NCBI RefSeq assembly: GCF_009363075.1
Contig: NZ_CP045293.1
Span: 2,046,001-2,110,000, forward strand
From: Paenibacillus guangzhouensis
GTDB taxonomy: Bacteria > Bacillota > Bacilli > Paenibacillales > Paenibacillaceae
Direction: 5' to 3'
Length of the DNA stretch: 64,000 bases
Below are positions 17,241 to 26,763 of this stretch, one piece after another (the first letter of the stretch is position 1; each line of letters begins with the position of its first letter). The notes under the pieces were generated by a model. That model was not told where the DNA came from. It made no database searches and saw only the letters and a list, made by a program, of their open reading frames with translations. Made by a program: the position numbers and the translations under genes.

Positions 17241-20200
17241 TTACTGCTGCAGCTGCATCAAAATTTGAGGGTCTTTGATTTTCGTATCCTCAGCAAGCAG
17301 GACGATCTTCGATAAAATCTCCGCCGTCTTCGGATCTTCATCAATAAATGGCAGGAAGATTCGGCCCCGATGCTGCGAGTGAACCGGAATAATATGCAGG
17401 GCTCCTGTCGCTTGCTTGTAAACCATGCCGCTGCCGAGATGAACCGCGAATTCGCCGAGGCTTCCATCGATACGCGCATAATTCCCATCAAGTCGTACAT
17501 TCGTCAGCTTCAGTAACCGCAGGGACTCCCGTACGATTGCTTGACGCACTTCGACCGTCGTGAGGCTTGCTTCCGGATCGACGCCGCCGACATGGGCAAC
17601 ACTCACCACAAGATCCACGTCTCGCATGACTTCTGAAAACAACATCGACGGAACTTGATCAATCGAAACTGGCTTGTATGTCGTTCGATCCCTGAATTGA
17701 ATCGCTTCAAGTGTGGGCGCTTCCGTATCGGATGGCGAGAACCAATCGGCTAACGCATGTAAGCTAACGATCAAATTCTCCGCATAGAATACCTTCTGCA
17801 ATCCTTCCTCATAGCTAACCGTCCACTGTCTGCCTTTGAGCAGCGCGACAGTCTTCTTAGGCTGTACCTGATAGCCCGCGTAACGACGTGAGAGCGTTGC
17901 ATGAGCAAGCTCATCCGCATTCGGTACGTACAGCTCTCGGAAGACTTGTTTGAACGGTTGACGCAGCTCTCGGTCGAACAAGTCACGCTGGAAGCTGCTC
18001 CATTGGCCACTGGCATACAAATGCACGGGATGGGCAATCAGTAGTTCGTCTTCATCCGTTAATCCGACTAGCTTACCAGAAGGAGCGCGAAGCGATTCAA
18101 TGTCTCCATCGTAATAACCGAGATGATCGCCAAGCTTCAATACGAGCGATCGGATCAGAGGACGAATGACAGGATTACCATCAAGACCAGCCAACTCCCT
18201 GCCGGTAAACGTGTTTCCGAGCTCCATGGAACGTTCCAGTTCCTGGCGCGCTCTGCGATATTGTTCGGCTAGCTCCGATTTTAATTCTTTCAGCGTAAGG
18301 AGATAGTCATCTTTCTTATATTTGGCTGGCACAGATTTCAGTTCTTTGCCCTTGCGGATGATCTTAATCTCCGACTGGCCTTCCGCATCCACGACTAACT
18401 GCATTCTCGTCTCCTCGTCGAGTGCGTACGGTTCGAAGTAGGATTTCATTTCATCCACTTTGCGGGCTTCCATATCCCACTTCAGTCGAGTCACGTCGCG
18501 ATATCCTGCATTTCGAGCCAAATTATCCAGGGCAATCTGAGCTGCGATGCCTTCGCTCGCACGCCGCTGGGCACCGAATTTCTTGCTCTGCAGGAGGAAT
18601 TGTTGAATGAAATCATACCGTTGCCGCAAATCCAGCTCGCGATTCGATTGAAAAGGAATCAAGCTGTAGCTTAGCAAATGATCCTTGTTCCGCTTGTCAG
18701 CAGCGGACGATTGCATCGTCTCCAATGCGAGCTTGCCAAGCGTGGCATCGGCGAATAACTGCGATCGACGATGGTTCGCGCCTGCCGAGATGTACTTCGC
18801 GCACTCGTAGAGCAGATGGAATCGCTCCTCGCCTAGCGTCTCATAGGCCTCCCGGAACCACCGAATGTCAAAGGCGCCATCATTGAAGTCCTGCGGTGTG
18901 ATTGGCGAATAATGAGCAACGACCGTTTCTTTCTCTGCGGAGAAGGACTCATTGATGTGCGCATGGAAATACCAAGCCGCACTGCGTAATCCTTGCCAGC
19001 CCAAATACTCAGCTACGATGTCAATCCATTGCGGCGCATACATCGCCGCCTCCAGCAGTTTCTTCTCCGTGATTTCAGGTTGCCCTTGAAGCAGCTTACC
19101 GAGCAAGGCTGCATCTTCGCCCGTGCGTGGATGGCAATGTTTCAGCAAATGGCTGAAGGCTTCTTTTTTCGTCAAGCTGCTGTTGTAGCTATAGATATAT
19201 CCGCGTACGAACGCATCTTTGTCGAGTCCCGCCAACAATCGAACCCAGTACGCCATACCTTCGAATCGTTGAAGCCGTGTCACGTACGGCGTCACGTCGG
19301 TCGCAAGATCGCCTCGCGACAATTCGATGCTGACGATCCGATCGACCACCGTATTCCGAATGGCGAGCAACGGGGGACGATCCTGTAGCGTACCAAAGGT
19401 CGATGACGTGAAGGCCCATAAATAGCTGCTGCTATCTTCGCCGCCGAGCAGCGCTTTGTACATCTCCGCTTCCCCGATGAGCCCTTGCTCAAAGGCGCGG
19501 ATGCGTTCATCGAACAGATAGGATGAACCGCTACCCGGTTCGTTCACGAACTGATCGAAGGCGAACACGGTGCGATAGAACGCTCGGAATGACGCATCGT
19601 CAAATACACGTAGACGCCCCATTTGCAACCATGGCTTCGCAAGGATCTGGAACATAGCCGATACGTTGACTTGATCCTGCGATTGCGCCGCTTGCATCAG
19701 TTTATATACGGCTAGTTCCGTATATGAGAATGTCTCCTGGCTGCTGCTATCGTAGAAGTAGGCTTGAAGCAACTGTCTTACTTGATGTTTGTACGTCAGC
19801 TTGCCCAGCGCATGCTGTATTTCCATTACGTGATCTAAAGGATAAATCTGTTCGATGAACGTCTTACGCGCGCCCTCCAGCAGCTTGTGCTTTTGGAGCT
19901 CGTCATAATCCATCTCATCAGAGAAGTAGCTGTAGAAATTGTCCAATGTATTGTTCAAATTCGGTAATCCCGAGCAGTAATAGAGCTGCATCAGACTATG
20001 GGCGTTCAATCCACTTCCCTCTAAGTACGTCCGCCATTCCTCGTGAAGCGGATAACGTTCCAGATGGGAGCTTAGCTCATTGTCTTTGGCATATGGTTTC
20101 AACTCTCGTAAATTCGTTCCGATCAAGAGCGTATCTTTATACCCGGAATAGTACTCCGAGACGTATTCCACGTCGCGATGGTGGTGCACGAGCTCATCCA

Positions 20201-22205
20201 ACCCTTGAATAAATCTCTGAATGTCTTCTAGTGACAGGGTGAATATGTCCTTCTGGAACGAGAACAAATCTGTATCGATCTGCTCTAGGAGCCACGCTTC
20301 CGTCGCATTCGGATCATATAAACCAAAACCATCTGCCCTACTCGTTCCGCCTTGTTGATCCAGCTTATCGAGCAAAGCCTTTTCTTTCGCGGTCGGCTTC
20401 GTCATTCGTTCCGTTAAAGGACGTAAACGTTCAAATTGTTCTGTACGCGACTTGTCCTTGTACACTTCAACGATAATCTCAAGTCCGCCCAACCGCTGCA
20501 GTTCATTCTTTGCTTGCAGTAGATGTGTCAACGATGTCACGAGCTTTGGTTCCGGCTGGTGCAGCAGCGCTTCGATTGTACTCTGTCTAAGTGTGCCGGT
20601 CTTCAGCTTCAACAGCTCCTCTAGCGGCTGGACTTCTTCTTCTGTCAGCTGCATCTTCTTGATTTGCTCAAGCGCGTGCTCACGGTTTCTCATGCTCTTA
20701 TCCGACAAGCTCTCGATAATGAACGAGCGGATGATGGGATTCGATTTATCACAGGCAAAATGCTCAAGGATCGCGCCACGTTGATCCGGACTCAGCTTTT
20801 CTTTGCGGGAAATGAGGTTCGCTATCCAGTTGCTGTCCATATCATAGGCCGTGAGATACAGCATTTTCTGCACAGGGAGGTCGGAATTGTACTGAACGTA
20901 GACAAAATCGAGCACCTTAGACGGGGCAGCATATTCTTTCTCCATGCCGTCAAACATCGTAAGCAGCAGTTCAAAATCGCGTTCCCGCACCTGTTTGTCT
21001 TCAAGCGCATCGATACGTTCGAACGTAATCGTTGGCCCCTCCGCCTCCGTTCCCGGCCTACGCCAAACGGATTGATAGTAACCATAATAGTTCGACAATA
21101 CCCAATATTGCAGCTCAGGATCGACTTCATTCAGATGATCTCTAGCAATACGCAGTCGAAGATCACGGTTCTGACTATTGTTCAGCACATACAGAGCGAC
21201 AATCTTCTGGTGACGTTGTCCTTGCTTCATCAAGCGCTCAATCTGTTCAAATACATCCTGCTCCTCGTAGACGGCAGTGGCCCACAGCGCGATGTAAATT
21301 TCATTCGCGTTGCTGCTGGCAAGCCATGCTTCACGCGTATCAGATTCAATTAAGGCCTGGTACAACTGACGGATCACTTGTCCTGCCACGCGCTGATTAG
21401 CTGCTTCCAAACCGATCCCTGTCCACACACCAACCGCGCGGACAACAGAGCTGTAACGTATGTAACCTTCATCAACGATAAGCTTCAACATATACAGATA
21501 AGCCGTGAGCGTTCCTTCATCCATTCGCTCGACAATACTCTGGCGAAGACCTTCTTGCAGCCGCGCGGCGATCAACAGCTCGCCCATCATCCGATACATG
21601 TCATCCTGATGGCTCATGAAGATACCTTTTATCATCTCGTTACGCAGCAGAGCTGTCTGGTTGTCGCCGTAGACGATTGTGTGCAAGGCATCACGTACTT
21701 CTGAGTTGCCCCTGTCCAGTTCATAACTAATCACATCCGCAATCACGTGATTAAGCTGATAAGAATTCGGCGTCGTATCATCTGCTTTGGTTAAATATGC
21801 ATCGAGTCTGAAGGAACAACGATCCATAATTAGGAGCGAGACAGCCTTCTGAATGATGGTCTCCTTATGTAATTCTAAATCAGCAGTGCGATATGGACGG
21901 CGCGCATAACCTCTCGCATATGGATATTCCGTGGCATGTTGAATGATATATCGGAGTACATTACCCTGATCATTGCCAAGCAGGTGATCCATCACACGGA
22001 TTAGCGGCTCGAACCGTCGCTCGGACTCATCCCCTGCCTTATGCTGTAACCATGCTGCGCATTCGTTCAACTCATCCCGATCAATATATCGCTTATGACT
22101 CAGTCCAACGAGCAGCTTGGCAAGTGGTAACAGGGGCTCGTCAATTCCCTCGATCCGGACAAGGATCATGGCATCATACTCTCGTTCCTGCTCTTCATTT
22201 CTCAT
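17241..22205 (-). CDS. Giant DUF4132-type protein (DUF5724/DUF4132/DUF7737 architecture)
   Basis: A 1654-residue protein, largely helical and without signal peptide or membrane segments. The first ~700 residues look like HEAT/ARM-type helical repeats. A DUF4132-like region follows near residues 1350-1480 (LIAHPVHLYASGQW ... LRQPFKQVFRELY). The C-terminal ~110 residues carry DGNYARIDGSLGEFAVHLGSG and HSQHRGRIFLPFIDEDPKTAEI, a well-conserved tail I associate with DUF7737. DUF4132 proteins (E. coli MolR/YehI-like) are often linked to MoxR-AAA and VWA proteins, but neither is present here. AGGAG lies 8 nt before the ATG. It is last in a tight three-gene operon. Function is unknown. Confidence 0.85.
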   Translation of the reverse strand: MRNEEQEREYDAMILVRIEGIDEPLLPLAKLLVGLSHKRYIDRDELNECAAWLQHKAGDESERRFEPLIRVMDHLLGNDQGNVLRYIIQHATEYPYARGYARRPYRTADLELHKETIIQKAVSLLIMDRCSFRLDAYLTKADDTTPNSYQLNHVIADVISYELDRGNSEVRDALHTIVYGDNQTALLRNEMIKGIFMSHQDDMYRMMGELLIAARLQEGLRQSIVERMDEGTLTAYLYMLKLIVDEGYIRYSSVVRAVGVWTGIGLEAANQRVAGQVIRQLYQALIESDTREAWLASSNANEIYIALWATAVYEEQDVFEQIERLMKQGQRHQKIVALYVLNNSQNRDLRLRIARDHLNEVDPELQYWVLSNYYGYYQSVWRRPGTEAEGPTITFERIDALEDKQVRERDFELLLTMFDGMEKEYAAPSKVLDFVYVQYNSDLPVQKMLYLTAYDMDSNWIANLISRKEKLSPDQRGAILEHFACDKSNPIIRSFIIESLSDKSMRNREHALEQIKKMQLTEEEVQPLEELLKLKTGTLRQSTIEALLHQPEPKLVTSLTHLLQAKNELQRLGGLEIIVEVYKDKSRTEQFERLRPLTERMTKPTAKEKALLDKLDQQGGTSRADGFGLYDPNATEAWLLEQIDTDLFSFQKDIFTLSLEDIQRFIQGLDELVHHHRDVEYVSEYYSGYKDTLLIGTNLRELKPYAKDNELSSHLERYPLHEEWRTYLEGSGLNAHSLMQLYYCSGLPNLNNTLDNFYSYFSDEMDYDELQKHKLLEGARKTFIEQIYPLDHVMEIQHALGKLTYKHQVRQLLQAYFYDSSSQETFSYTELAVYKLMQAAQSQDQVNVSAMFQILAKPWLQMGRLRVFDDASFRAFYRTVFAFDQFVNEPGSGSSYLFDERIRAFEQGLIGEAEMYKALLGGEDSSSYLWAFTSSTFGTLQDRPPLLAIRNTVVDRIVSIELSRGDLATDVTPYVTRLQRFEGMAYWVRLLAGLDKDAFVRGYIYSYNSSLTKKEAFSHLLKHCHPRTGEDAALLGKLLQGQPEITEKKLLEAAMYAPQWIDIVAEYLGWQGLRSAAWYFHAHINESFSAEKETVVAHYSPITPQDFNDGAFDIRWFREAYETLGEERFHLLYECAKYISAGANHRRSQLFADATLGKLALETMQSSAADKRNKDHLLSYSLIPFQSNRELDLRQRYDFIQQFLLQSKKFGAQRRASEGIAAQIALDNLARNAGYRDVTRLKWDMEARKVDEMKSYFEPYALDEETRMQLVVDAEGQSEIKIIRKGKELKSVPAKYKKDDYLLTLKELKSELAEQYRRARQELERSMELGNTFTGRELAGLDGNPVIRPLIRSLVLKLGDHLGYYDGDIESLRAPSGKLVGLTDEDELLIAHPVHLYASGQWSSFQRDLFDRELRQPFKQVFRELYVPNADELAHATLSRRYAGYQVQPKKTVALLKGRQWTVSYEEGLQKVFYAENLIVSLHALADWFSPSDTEAPTLEAIQFRDRTTYKPVSIDQVPSMLFSEVMRDVDLVVSVAHVGGVDPEASLTTVEVRQAIVRESLRLLKLTNVRLDGNYARIDGSLGEFAVHLGSGMVYKQATGALHIIPVHSQHRGRIFLPFIDEDPKTAEILSKIVLLAEDTKIKDPQILMQLQQ

Positions 22206-22219
22206 CGATTAATCTCCTC

Positions 22220-22639
22220 TCACCAGAAGCTTCCGGCTAACATTGTAAACCGGATTAGCGCAATTTCATCATCTTCCTGCAGGGTAAGCGGTTCATCTAA
22301 CGACTCCACTTCGGAATCCCCAATGAATACGCGATACAAACCGTCTTCGAAGGCCAGGATCGCCGTTGCAATCGCTCCGGACATATCTGGTATACCTTCA
22401 TGGTAGATCGCACCAAAACCTACTTTACCATGCTCCGCACGCTCCTCTACTTCCCTCTCACTCAAATACGGGACGATGGAGAGCTGTTGCTGTCGCTCCT
22501 GCAGCCCACGAACGTTCCACTCGACAAGAGCTGTAATGAATTCCCTTAATGTCTGAGGCAAGTGAGGCAGTTCGACAGGGAGTCGTGTAAGGGCATTTTT
22601 GCGTTTGCCGATGCTCTTGACGGTAATTGCTACACGCAT
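22220..22639 (-). CDS. Conserved hypothetical protein in the DUF4132 operon
   Basis: A 139-residue soluble protein I cannot place in a named family. It starts RVAITVKSIGKRKNAL, has a helical middle with an arginine/glutamine-rich stretch, and a beta-rich C-terminal half (GKVGFGAIYHEGIP, FEDGLYRVFIGDSEVE). AGGAGGG lies 8 nt before the ATG. It sits 3 bp after the 232-residue gene and 14 bp before the giant gene, so all three are translated from one message. The repeated tight spacing suggests the products work together. Confidence 0.75.
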   Translation of the reverse strand: MRVAITVKSIGKRKNALTRLPVELPHLPQTLREFITALVEWNVRGLQERQQQLSIVPYLSEREVEERAEHGKVGFGAIYHEGIPDMSGAIATAILAFEDGLYRVFIGDSEVESLDEPLTLQEDDEIALIRFTMLAGSFW

Positions 22640-22642
22640 CGC

Positions 22643-23341
22643 TCATTCCCTCCTATCACTGGACGCGGTTTGTCGAACCACCATCCCCATTTGCATTAAA
22701 TCATCAACGACTTCCTGAACTTGTCGATTCGGATTTAACGCTGTAATCCAACGTGTTTCAACTTGGATGGCATTATACATCTCACTGACAATGTCTAATG
22801 ACAGTGGTTCCGATTGATCGAAATAATCTTCGGCCCATTCCTTATAATCTTGAGGTGAACCATGAAGATAACCTAGCAGATAGCTCGCGCCACCATCACG
22901 CTCACGCTCGTCTACGGTATGGATTCCTGCCCACTCGCCGCAGTGCCAGTTGGTATCACCCTTTAACCGCCATAGGCAGCATGTTACATCTTCAACTTGT
23001 AGCTCTTCTTGATGATCTCGAAGATGAGAATACAGCGTTTCTGGCACTTCTTCATACATCCCAGGCCAGACTTCTCCGTCCTCCCGCGCATGCGGGCTAA
23101 GCGGCGATTCATGATCGAATCCTTTGATGAGAACGCCAGTCTCCGCGAACAAGACATAGAGGTGGTCACCCGCTCCATTCTCGATCACACCCAGATCCAA
23201 GTCAGGCATCCAAGCATGCTCATATCGGTGAACACGAAGCCAGTCTTCATCACACAATATGGTATCGAGCGCGGCCAGACTTCTCATCCGTGTTCTCAAT
23301 AGCTCCGGTTCTGGTACTTCTATACGTATCCAACAAGTCAT
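22643..23341 (-). CDS. Hypothetical protein, first gene of the DUF4132 operon
   Basis: A 232-residue acidic, soluble protein with many Trp and Glu residues. I do not recognise the family. Features visible are LDLGVIENGAGDHLYVLF, a central WRLKGDTNWHCGEWAGI and GGASYLLGYLHGSPQDYKEW, the last resembling SMI1/immunity-like or SUKH-like surfaces only very loosely. GGGGGAGAG precedes the ATG. It leads a three-gene operon with the 139-residue protein and the giant DUF4132-type protein. Confidence 0.7.
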   Translation of the reverse strand: MTCWIRIEVPEPELLRTRMRSLAALDTILCDEDWLRVHRYEHAWMPDLDLGVIENGAGDHLYVLFAETGVLIKGFDHESPLSPHAREDGEVWPGMYEEVPETLYSHLRDHQEELQVEDVTCCLWRLKGDTNWHCGEWAGIHTVDERERDGGASYLLGYLHGSPQDYKEWAEDYFDQSEPLSLDIVSEMYNAIQVETRWITALNPNRQVQEVVDDLMQMGMVVRQTASSDRRE

Positions 23342-23516
23342 CGTATCTCTCCCCCTGTATGTGATGCTTTCTTCATTACGCGACTACACTGCAACCCAAC
23401 TAGATTTCATTATAAATGACCAACTTGTGTAAGTATGCGGACTAATTACCTACTTTCTCCAGTGAAATGCATCAAAAGGATGAACAATACATCCTGATTC
23501 CTGATTCCAAATTAAA

Positions 23517-23545
23517 AAGGAGCCCGACGATGGGTACTCCTTCGC
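23517..23545 (-). terminator. Intrinsic terminator of the MocR gene
   Basis: On the minus strand AAGGAG...CCC and GGG..CTCCTT form an imperfect stem followed by TTTTTAATT, about 20 bp after the MocR stop codon. Confidence 0.7.
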
Positions 23546-23566
23546 ATTCACATCTATGACTCTTGT

Positions 23567-24991
23567 TCAACTTGAAGTGATTGTACGAGACAAGCGGATG
23601 AACCGCTGCAACCCTTCCCTAAGCTGTATTTCGTTTAAATAAGAATAACTCATGCGAATCCATGTCTTCATTTCTCGGAGCGGATCGAAAATCGTTCCCG
23701 GGACGAACGTAATAGATTCCGCCATACTCTGACCGAGCAGTCGATCGATCGGCATAGATTCTGGTAGTTTAATCCATAAATTAAACCCGCCAGTAGGTGA
23801 GCTCCATTCCCAGCCTGTCTCGGACAGCTCTTCTTCCATGATGTCTCTGCGGATCGACAGTGCCGTTCGAAGTTTCCCCATATGCTGCTGCATTCGCTCG
23901 GAGAAGAAATAATGCAGGAAAATTTTCTGGTTCAATAGCGGCGCCCCGTTATCAGACAACGACTTGGCTTTGATCAAATAAGTGATGATGCTTGGGCGGC
24001 ATGCGATCATCGCAATACTCAAGCCAGGAGCAATATACTTGCTGAAGCTGCGAATGTATATCGTGTATCCCGCCGTATCATACGCGAAGAACGGTGGGGG
24101 CGGTTCTTGACCGAAATAGATATCCGGACAAGAGTCATCCTCTATTAAGATGCACTGGTACTCTGCTGCCAAATCAACGATCCGCTTGCGCTGCTCTTCA
24201 GGAATGGTGTACCCCGTTGGATTGTGGAACGTAGGATTGAGATAGAATAAGCGCGGCTTATATTTCTGCATCAGCTCTTCCAATCGCTCTAGATCATAAC
24301 CAACAGGATGGATGTCAATGGACACAATGTTCGCCCCCTGCCTTCGGAACACATCAATCGCCGGGCTATAGGTTGGCCTCTCAACCAGCACGGTATCCCG
24401 CGGTTTGACCATCACCCTAGCCAGCAGATCGATCGCTTCCTGCGAGCCGGAGGTGATCATGATCTCATCCTTCGTCAAGTCAACGAAGTAACGATCTGTA
24501 ACATAGCGGCATAACGCTTCACGCAGCTCAACATCCCCTTGCGTGGTTGAATAAGTCCCTAATACTTTGGGATATAGATCGAACACTCTTTTCACATATT
24601 CGGAAAAATATCGGTTCGGCAATAGATTCGGGTCCAGTAGAGCCTTGGAAAATTGATAGACCGCATCCACCTGATGAATCTCGGATAGCGAGCTGTCATG
24701 AACATAAGCAGAGACGATCGGATCTTGCTGCACGTCGTACGGCAAGCTGCTGTTCGGTTGCACATAATAGCCGGATTTATCTTTGACGTATACTTTGTTG
24801 TTCTGCTTCAGCAATTGATAAGCTTTGAGAACCGTTAGACGGTGTATTTGGAATTCGGCCGCCAAGGCACGAATCGAAGGAAGTTTCTCATGCTCCTTCC
24901 ATTCTCTGCGCCTGATCCGCTCTAGCACATAATCATACACTTGTTCAAACAGTTTATCGGAATGCACATTGGTAAGCGTGTCTCGTCGCAT
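23567..24991 (-). CDS. MocR-family regulator (GntR winged helix fused to PLP aminotransferase-like domain)
   Basis: The protein of ~474 residues has an N-terminal GntR winged helix (LPSIRALAAEFQIHRLTVLKAYQLLKQ split at about 41-70), a linker, and a fold-type I aminotransferase domain with the PLP lysine in RSFSKYIAPG and the typical NPTFHNPTGYTIP. MocR regulators (GabR, PdxR) sense PLP plus an amino compound and bind direct repeats. The ATG at 24991 follows GGAGG by 6 nt. It is divergent from an EamA transporter with direct repeats between them, so it probably regulates that transporter and itself. Confidence 0.92.
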   Translation of the reverse strand: MRRDTLTNVHSDKLFEQVYDYVLERIRRREWKEHEKLPSIRALAAEFQIHRLTVLKAYQLLKQNNKVYVKDKSGYYVQPNSSLPYDVQQDPIVSAYVHDSSLSEIHQVDAVYQFSKALLDPNLLPNRYFSEYVKRVFDLYPKVLGTYSTTQGDVELREALCRYVTDRYFVDLTKDEIMITSGSQEAIDLLARVMVKPRDTVLVERPTYSPAIDVFRRQGANIVSIDIHPVGYDLERLEELMQKYKPRLFYLNPTFHNPTGYTIPEEQRKRIVDLAAEYQCILIEDDSCPDIYFGQEPPPPFFAYDTAGYTIYIRSFSKYIAPGLSIAMIACRPSIITYLIKAKSLSDNGAPLLNQKIFLHYFFSERMQQHMGKLRTALSIRRDIMEEELSETGWEWSSPTGGFNLWIKLPESMPIDRLLGQSMAESITFVPGTIFDPLREMKTWIRMSYSYLNEIQLREGLQRFIRLSRTITSS

Positions 24992-25032
24992 CACGCACCT
25001 CCCTTTTACATCATTATAATGAAATTATAACT

Positions 25033-25063
25033 CATCTGGTCTATATGATGACATCTGTTCTAT
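25033..25063. promoter_or_regulatory. Direct repeats, candidate MocR operator
   Basis: CATCTGGTCTAT (25033-25044) and CATCTGTTCTAT (25052-25063) match at 11 of 12 positions and start 19 bp apart, i.e. on nearly the same face of the helix. They lie between the divergent MocR and EamA genes. Direct repeats are the known binding mode of GabR/PdxR-type regulators. A TATAAT at 25025-25030 on the minus strand suggests overlap with the mocR promoter. Confidence 0.6.
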
Positions 25064-25105
25064 TCCCCACCCTTTATGATGGAGAAATATTAAGGAGGAA
25101 TAGAC

Positions 25106-26032
25106 ATGATCTTTGTCAATTATTTATTGATGTGCATTGTATTCGGAACGACATTTTTGGCGATCAAAGTGGGGATTGACGCAGGAGCACCGCCTTTCTT
25201 CTCAGCTGGTCTTCGTTTTTTGCTTGCGGGTAGTATTCTGCTCGTATACATGGTTATTCGGCGTAAAGCGAAATTCTCGCTACTGCTTCGAAAGGAGATG
25301 TTCTTGACGGGAACGGCGCTCACCTTCGGGGTGTTCGCAACGTTATATTGGGCGGAACAATATTTGAGTTCCGGTATCGCAGCGATCCTATCAACGGCGC
25401 CGCTTATGATCCTGCTGCTTCAGACTGCCATTGCCCGGCAACGCCTTTCGTTCAGCGCCTTCATAGGTTGTCTCATAGGGACTGCAGGGGTCATACTGCT
25501 CCTGCTGCCTGGCTTAACGATCAATTTCAGCCATTTGTGGATGCTTGGATGCGCAGCGGTACTGCTCGGGCAGGTCTTCTATGCCACAGGTGCAGTGTAT
25601 TCGCGCCGTGTCGTACAACGGTTCCAAGATACATCTCCCATTGCACTGAATGCAGCACAGATGATCTATGGTGGCATACTACTCCTAATCTTATCTGCAT
25701 TTATGGAAGGAAATCATGTGGACGTGATGTTCACGCCCAAGGCCCTCTTTTCCCTCGGGTATTTGGTCGTCGCGGGTTCCATGATCGGCCATACGATTTT
25801 CTACTGGCTCATTGCTAAGACGAATCCCGTGTTCCCGTCTACTTGGCTCTATATTTCCCCATTGGTTGCCCTATGCCTTGGGGCGGCGATTTACGATGAA
25901 CCCGTCTCGATCCTATCGGTCATCGGTGGAATCACGATCATTATTGGCATCGTTGTCGTCAACTGGGACAATGTAAAGGGACTCGTGTTCAGGAAAAAAC
26001 ACGACTCTAGCCAGGCACGTAAGTCGGCTTGA
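25106..26032 (+). CDS. EamA-family (DMT superfamily) transporter
   Basis: A 308-residue membrane protein with ten predicted helices and the internal duplication typical of EamA/RhaT/YdcZ-type transporters; GTTFLAIKVGIDAGAPPFFSAGLRF-like TM1-TM2 and a second half beginning near residue 150 are visible. Such proteins usually export amino acids or small metabolites. AAGGAGG lies 7 nt before the ATG. It is divergent from the MocR regulator, whose amino-compound sensing fits an amino acid or amine exporter. An intrinsic terminator follows. Confidence 0.88.
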   Translation: MIFVNYLLMCIVFGTTFLAIKVGIDAGAPPFFSAGLRFLLAGSILLVYMVIRRKAKFSLLLRKEMFLTGTALTFGVFATLYWAEQYLSSGIAAILSTAPLMILLLQTAIARQRLSFSAFIGCLIGTAGVILLLLPGLTINFSHLWMLGCAAVLLGQVFYATGAVYSRRVVQRFQDTSPIALNAAQMIYGGILLLILSAFMEGNHVDVMFTPKALFSLGYLVVAGSMIGHTIFYWLIAKTNPVFPSTWLYISPLVALCLGAAIYDEPVSILSVIGGITIIIGIVVVNWDNVKGLVFRKKHDSSQARKSA

Positions 26033-26060
26033 ACCTTCACACGTGATCAATGGAAAATAG

Positions 26061-26087
26061 AAAAATCCGCGATTACCGCGGATTTTT
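26061..26087 (+). terminator. Intrinsic terminator after the EamA gene
   Basis: Stem AAAAATCCGCG/CGCGGATTTTT with loop ATTAC, followed by T residues, 29 bp after the stop. Confidence 0.9.
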
Positions 26088-26247
26088 TCATTGTATGCAC
26101 TTATTAATGGATTAAATGATTAACCTTATTAATAATTAATAAAATAAACTTTCCATGTCATCGTAGGTAAGTCGCGTAATGTACAGCTACTCATCTATAT
26201 CATCTCATCTCATACTGTGCGTGATCCATTTTGCACTGCAGACAATG

Positions 26248-26640
26248 TTAGAGTAGGCGATCAACATAACGATAAGCTGCAATTGTTACCCATAGCAATG
26301 TGGTGATCCATAGCAGGATAATGATTGCCCCTACAAACCAGTTCTTCGGTATGCCCTTTAGCAATCGTTCCTCCGCTTGGATCGTACAATCTTTAATGAC
26401 TGCGAGAGGTATCAATCGAAGTGCAATCGTAATACCAATAGGCACGAGTATGACGTCATCCAAGTAACCTAACACGGGTATAAAATCAGGAATCAGGTCG
26501 ATCGGACTAAATGCATAGGCTACCACGCAGACGGCCCATAACTTGGCATACCAAGGTGTATGTGGATCCTTATACGCAAAAAAAAGAACAAATACCTTCC
26601 CCTTGAGTTGTTTTGCCCAACCTATTAATTTCTTCAGCAT
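26248..26640 (-). CDS. YkvA-like DUF1232 membrane protein
   Basis: About 130 residues. The DUF1232 core is clear: PWYAKLWAVCVVAYAFSPIDLIPDFIPVLGYLDD (spanning about 28-62), followed by a hydrophobic region and a C-terminal membrane segment (about 103-122). The family is of unknown function and membrane-associated. ATG at 26640 is preferred over an upstream in-frame start because AAGGAGAATAAGGG precedes it and the added 17 residues are not family-like. It is a single gene between terminators. Confidence 0.8.
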   Translation of the reverse strand: MLKKLIGWAKQLKGKVFVLFFAYKDPHTPWYAKLWAVCVVAYAFSPIDLIPDFIPVLGYLDDVILVPIGITIALRLIPLAVIKDCTIQAEERLLKGIPKNWFVGAIIILLWITTLLWVTIAAYRYVDRLL

Positions 26641-26728
26641 GAATCCCTTATTCTCCTTATTCTGTGGCAAGATGCACTTATCATACCACACGAACTTGTC
26701 TATAAGCTGTTAATCCTGAAGAGACAAT

Positions 26729-26763
26729 AAAAGAGGCAATCCCTTCAGGATTGCCTCTTTTAC
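26729..26763 (-). terminator. Intrinsic terminator of the RNase J gene
   Basis: A stem of AAAAGAGGCAATCC with GGATTGCCTCTTTT flanked by A/T runs abuts the stop codon at 26764. Confidence 0.9.

Noticed and set aside
16634-17278. 214-codon plus-strand frame
   Set aside because: Lies out of frame inside the MFS transporter gene; rich in Arg/His/Cys, typical of a shadow.
20664-21353. 229-codon plus-strand frame
   Set aside because: Antisense to the giant DUF4132-type gene, without ribosome binding site or recognisable domain.
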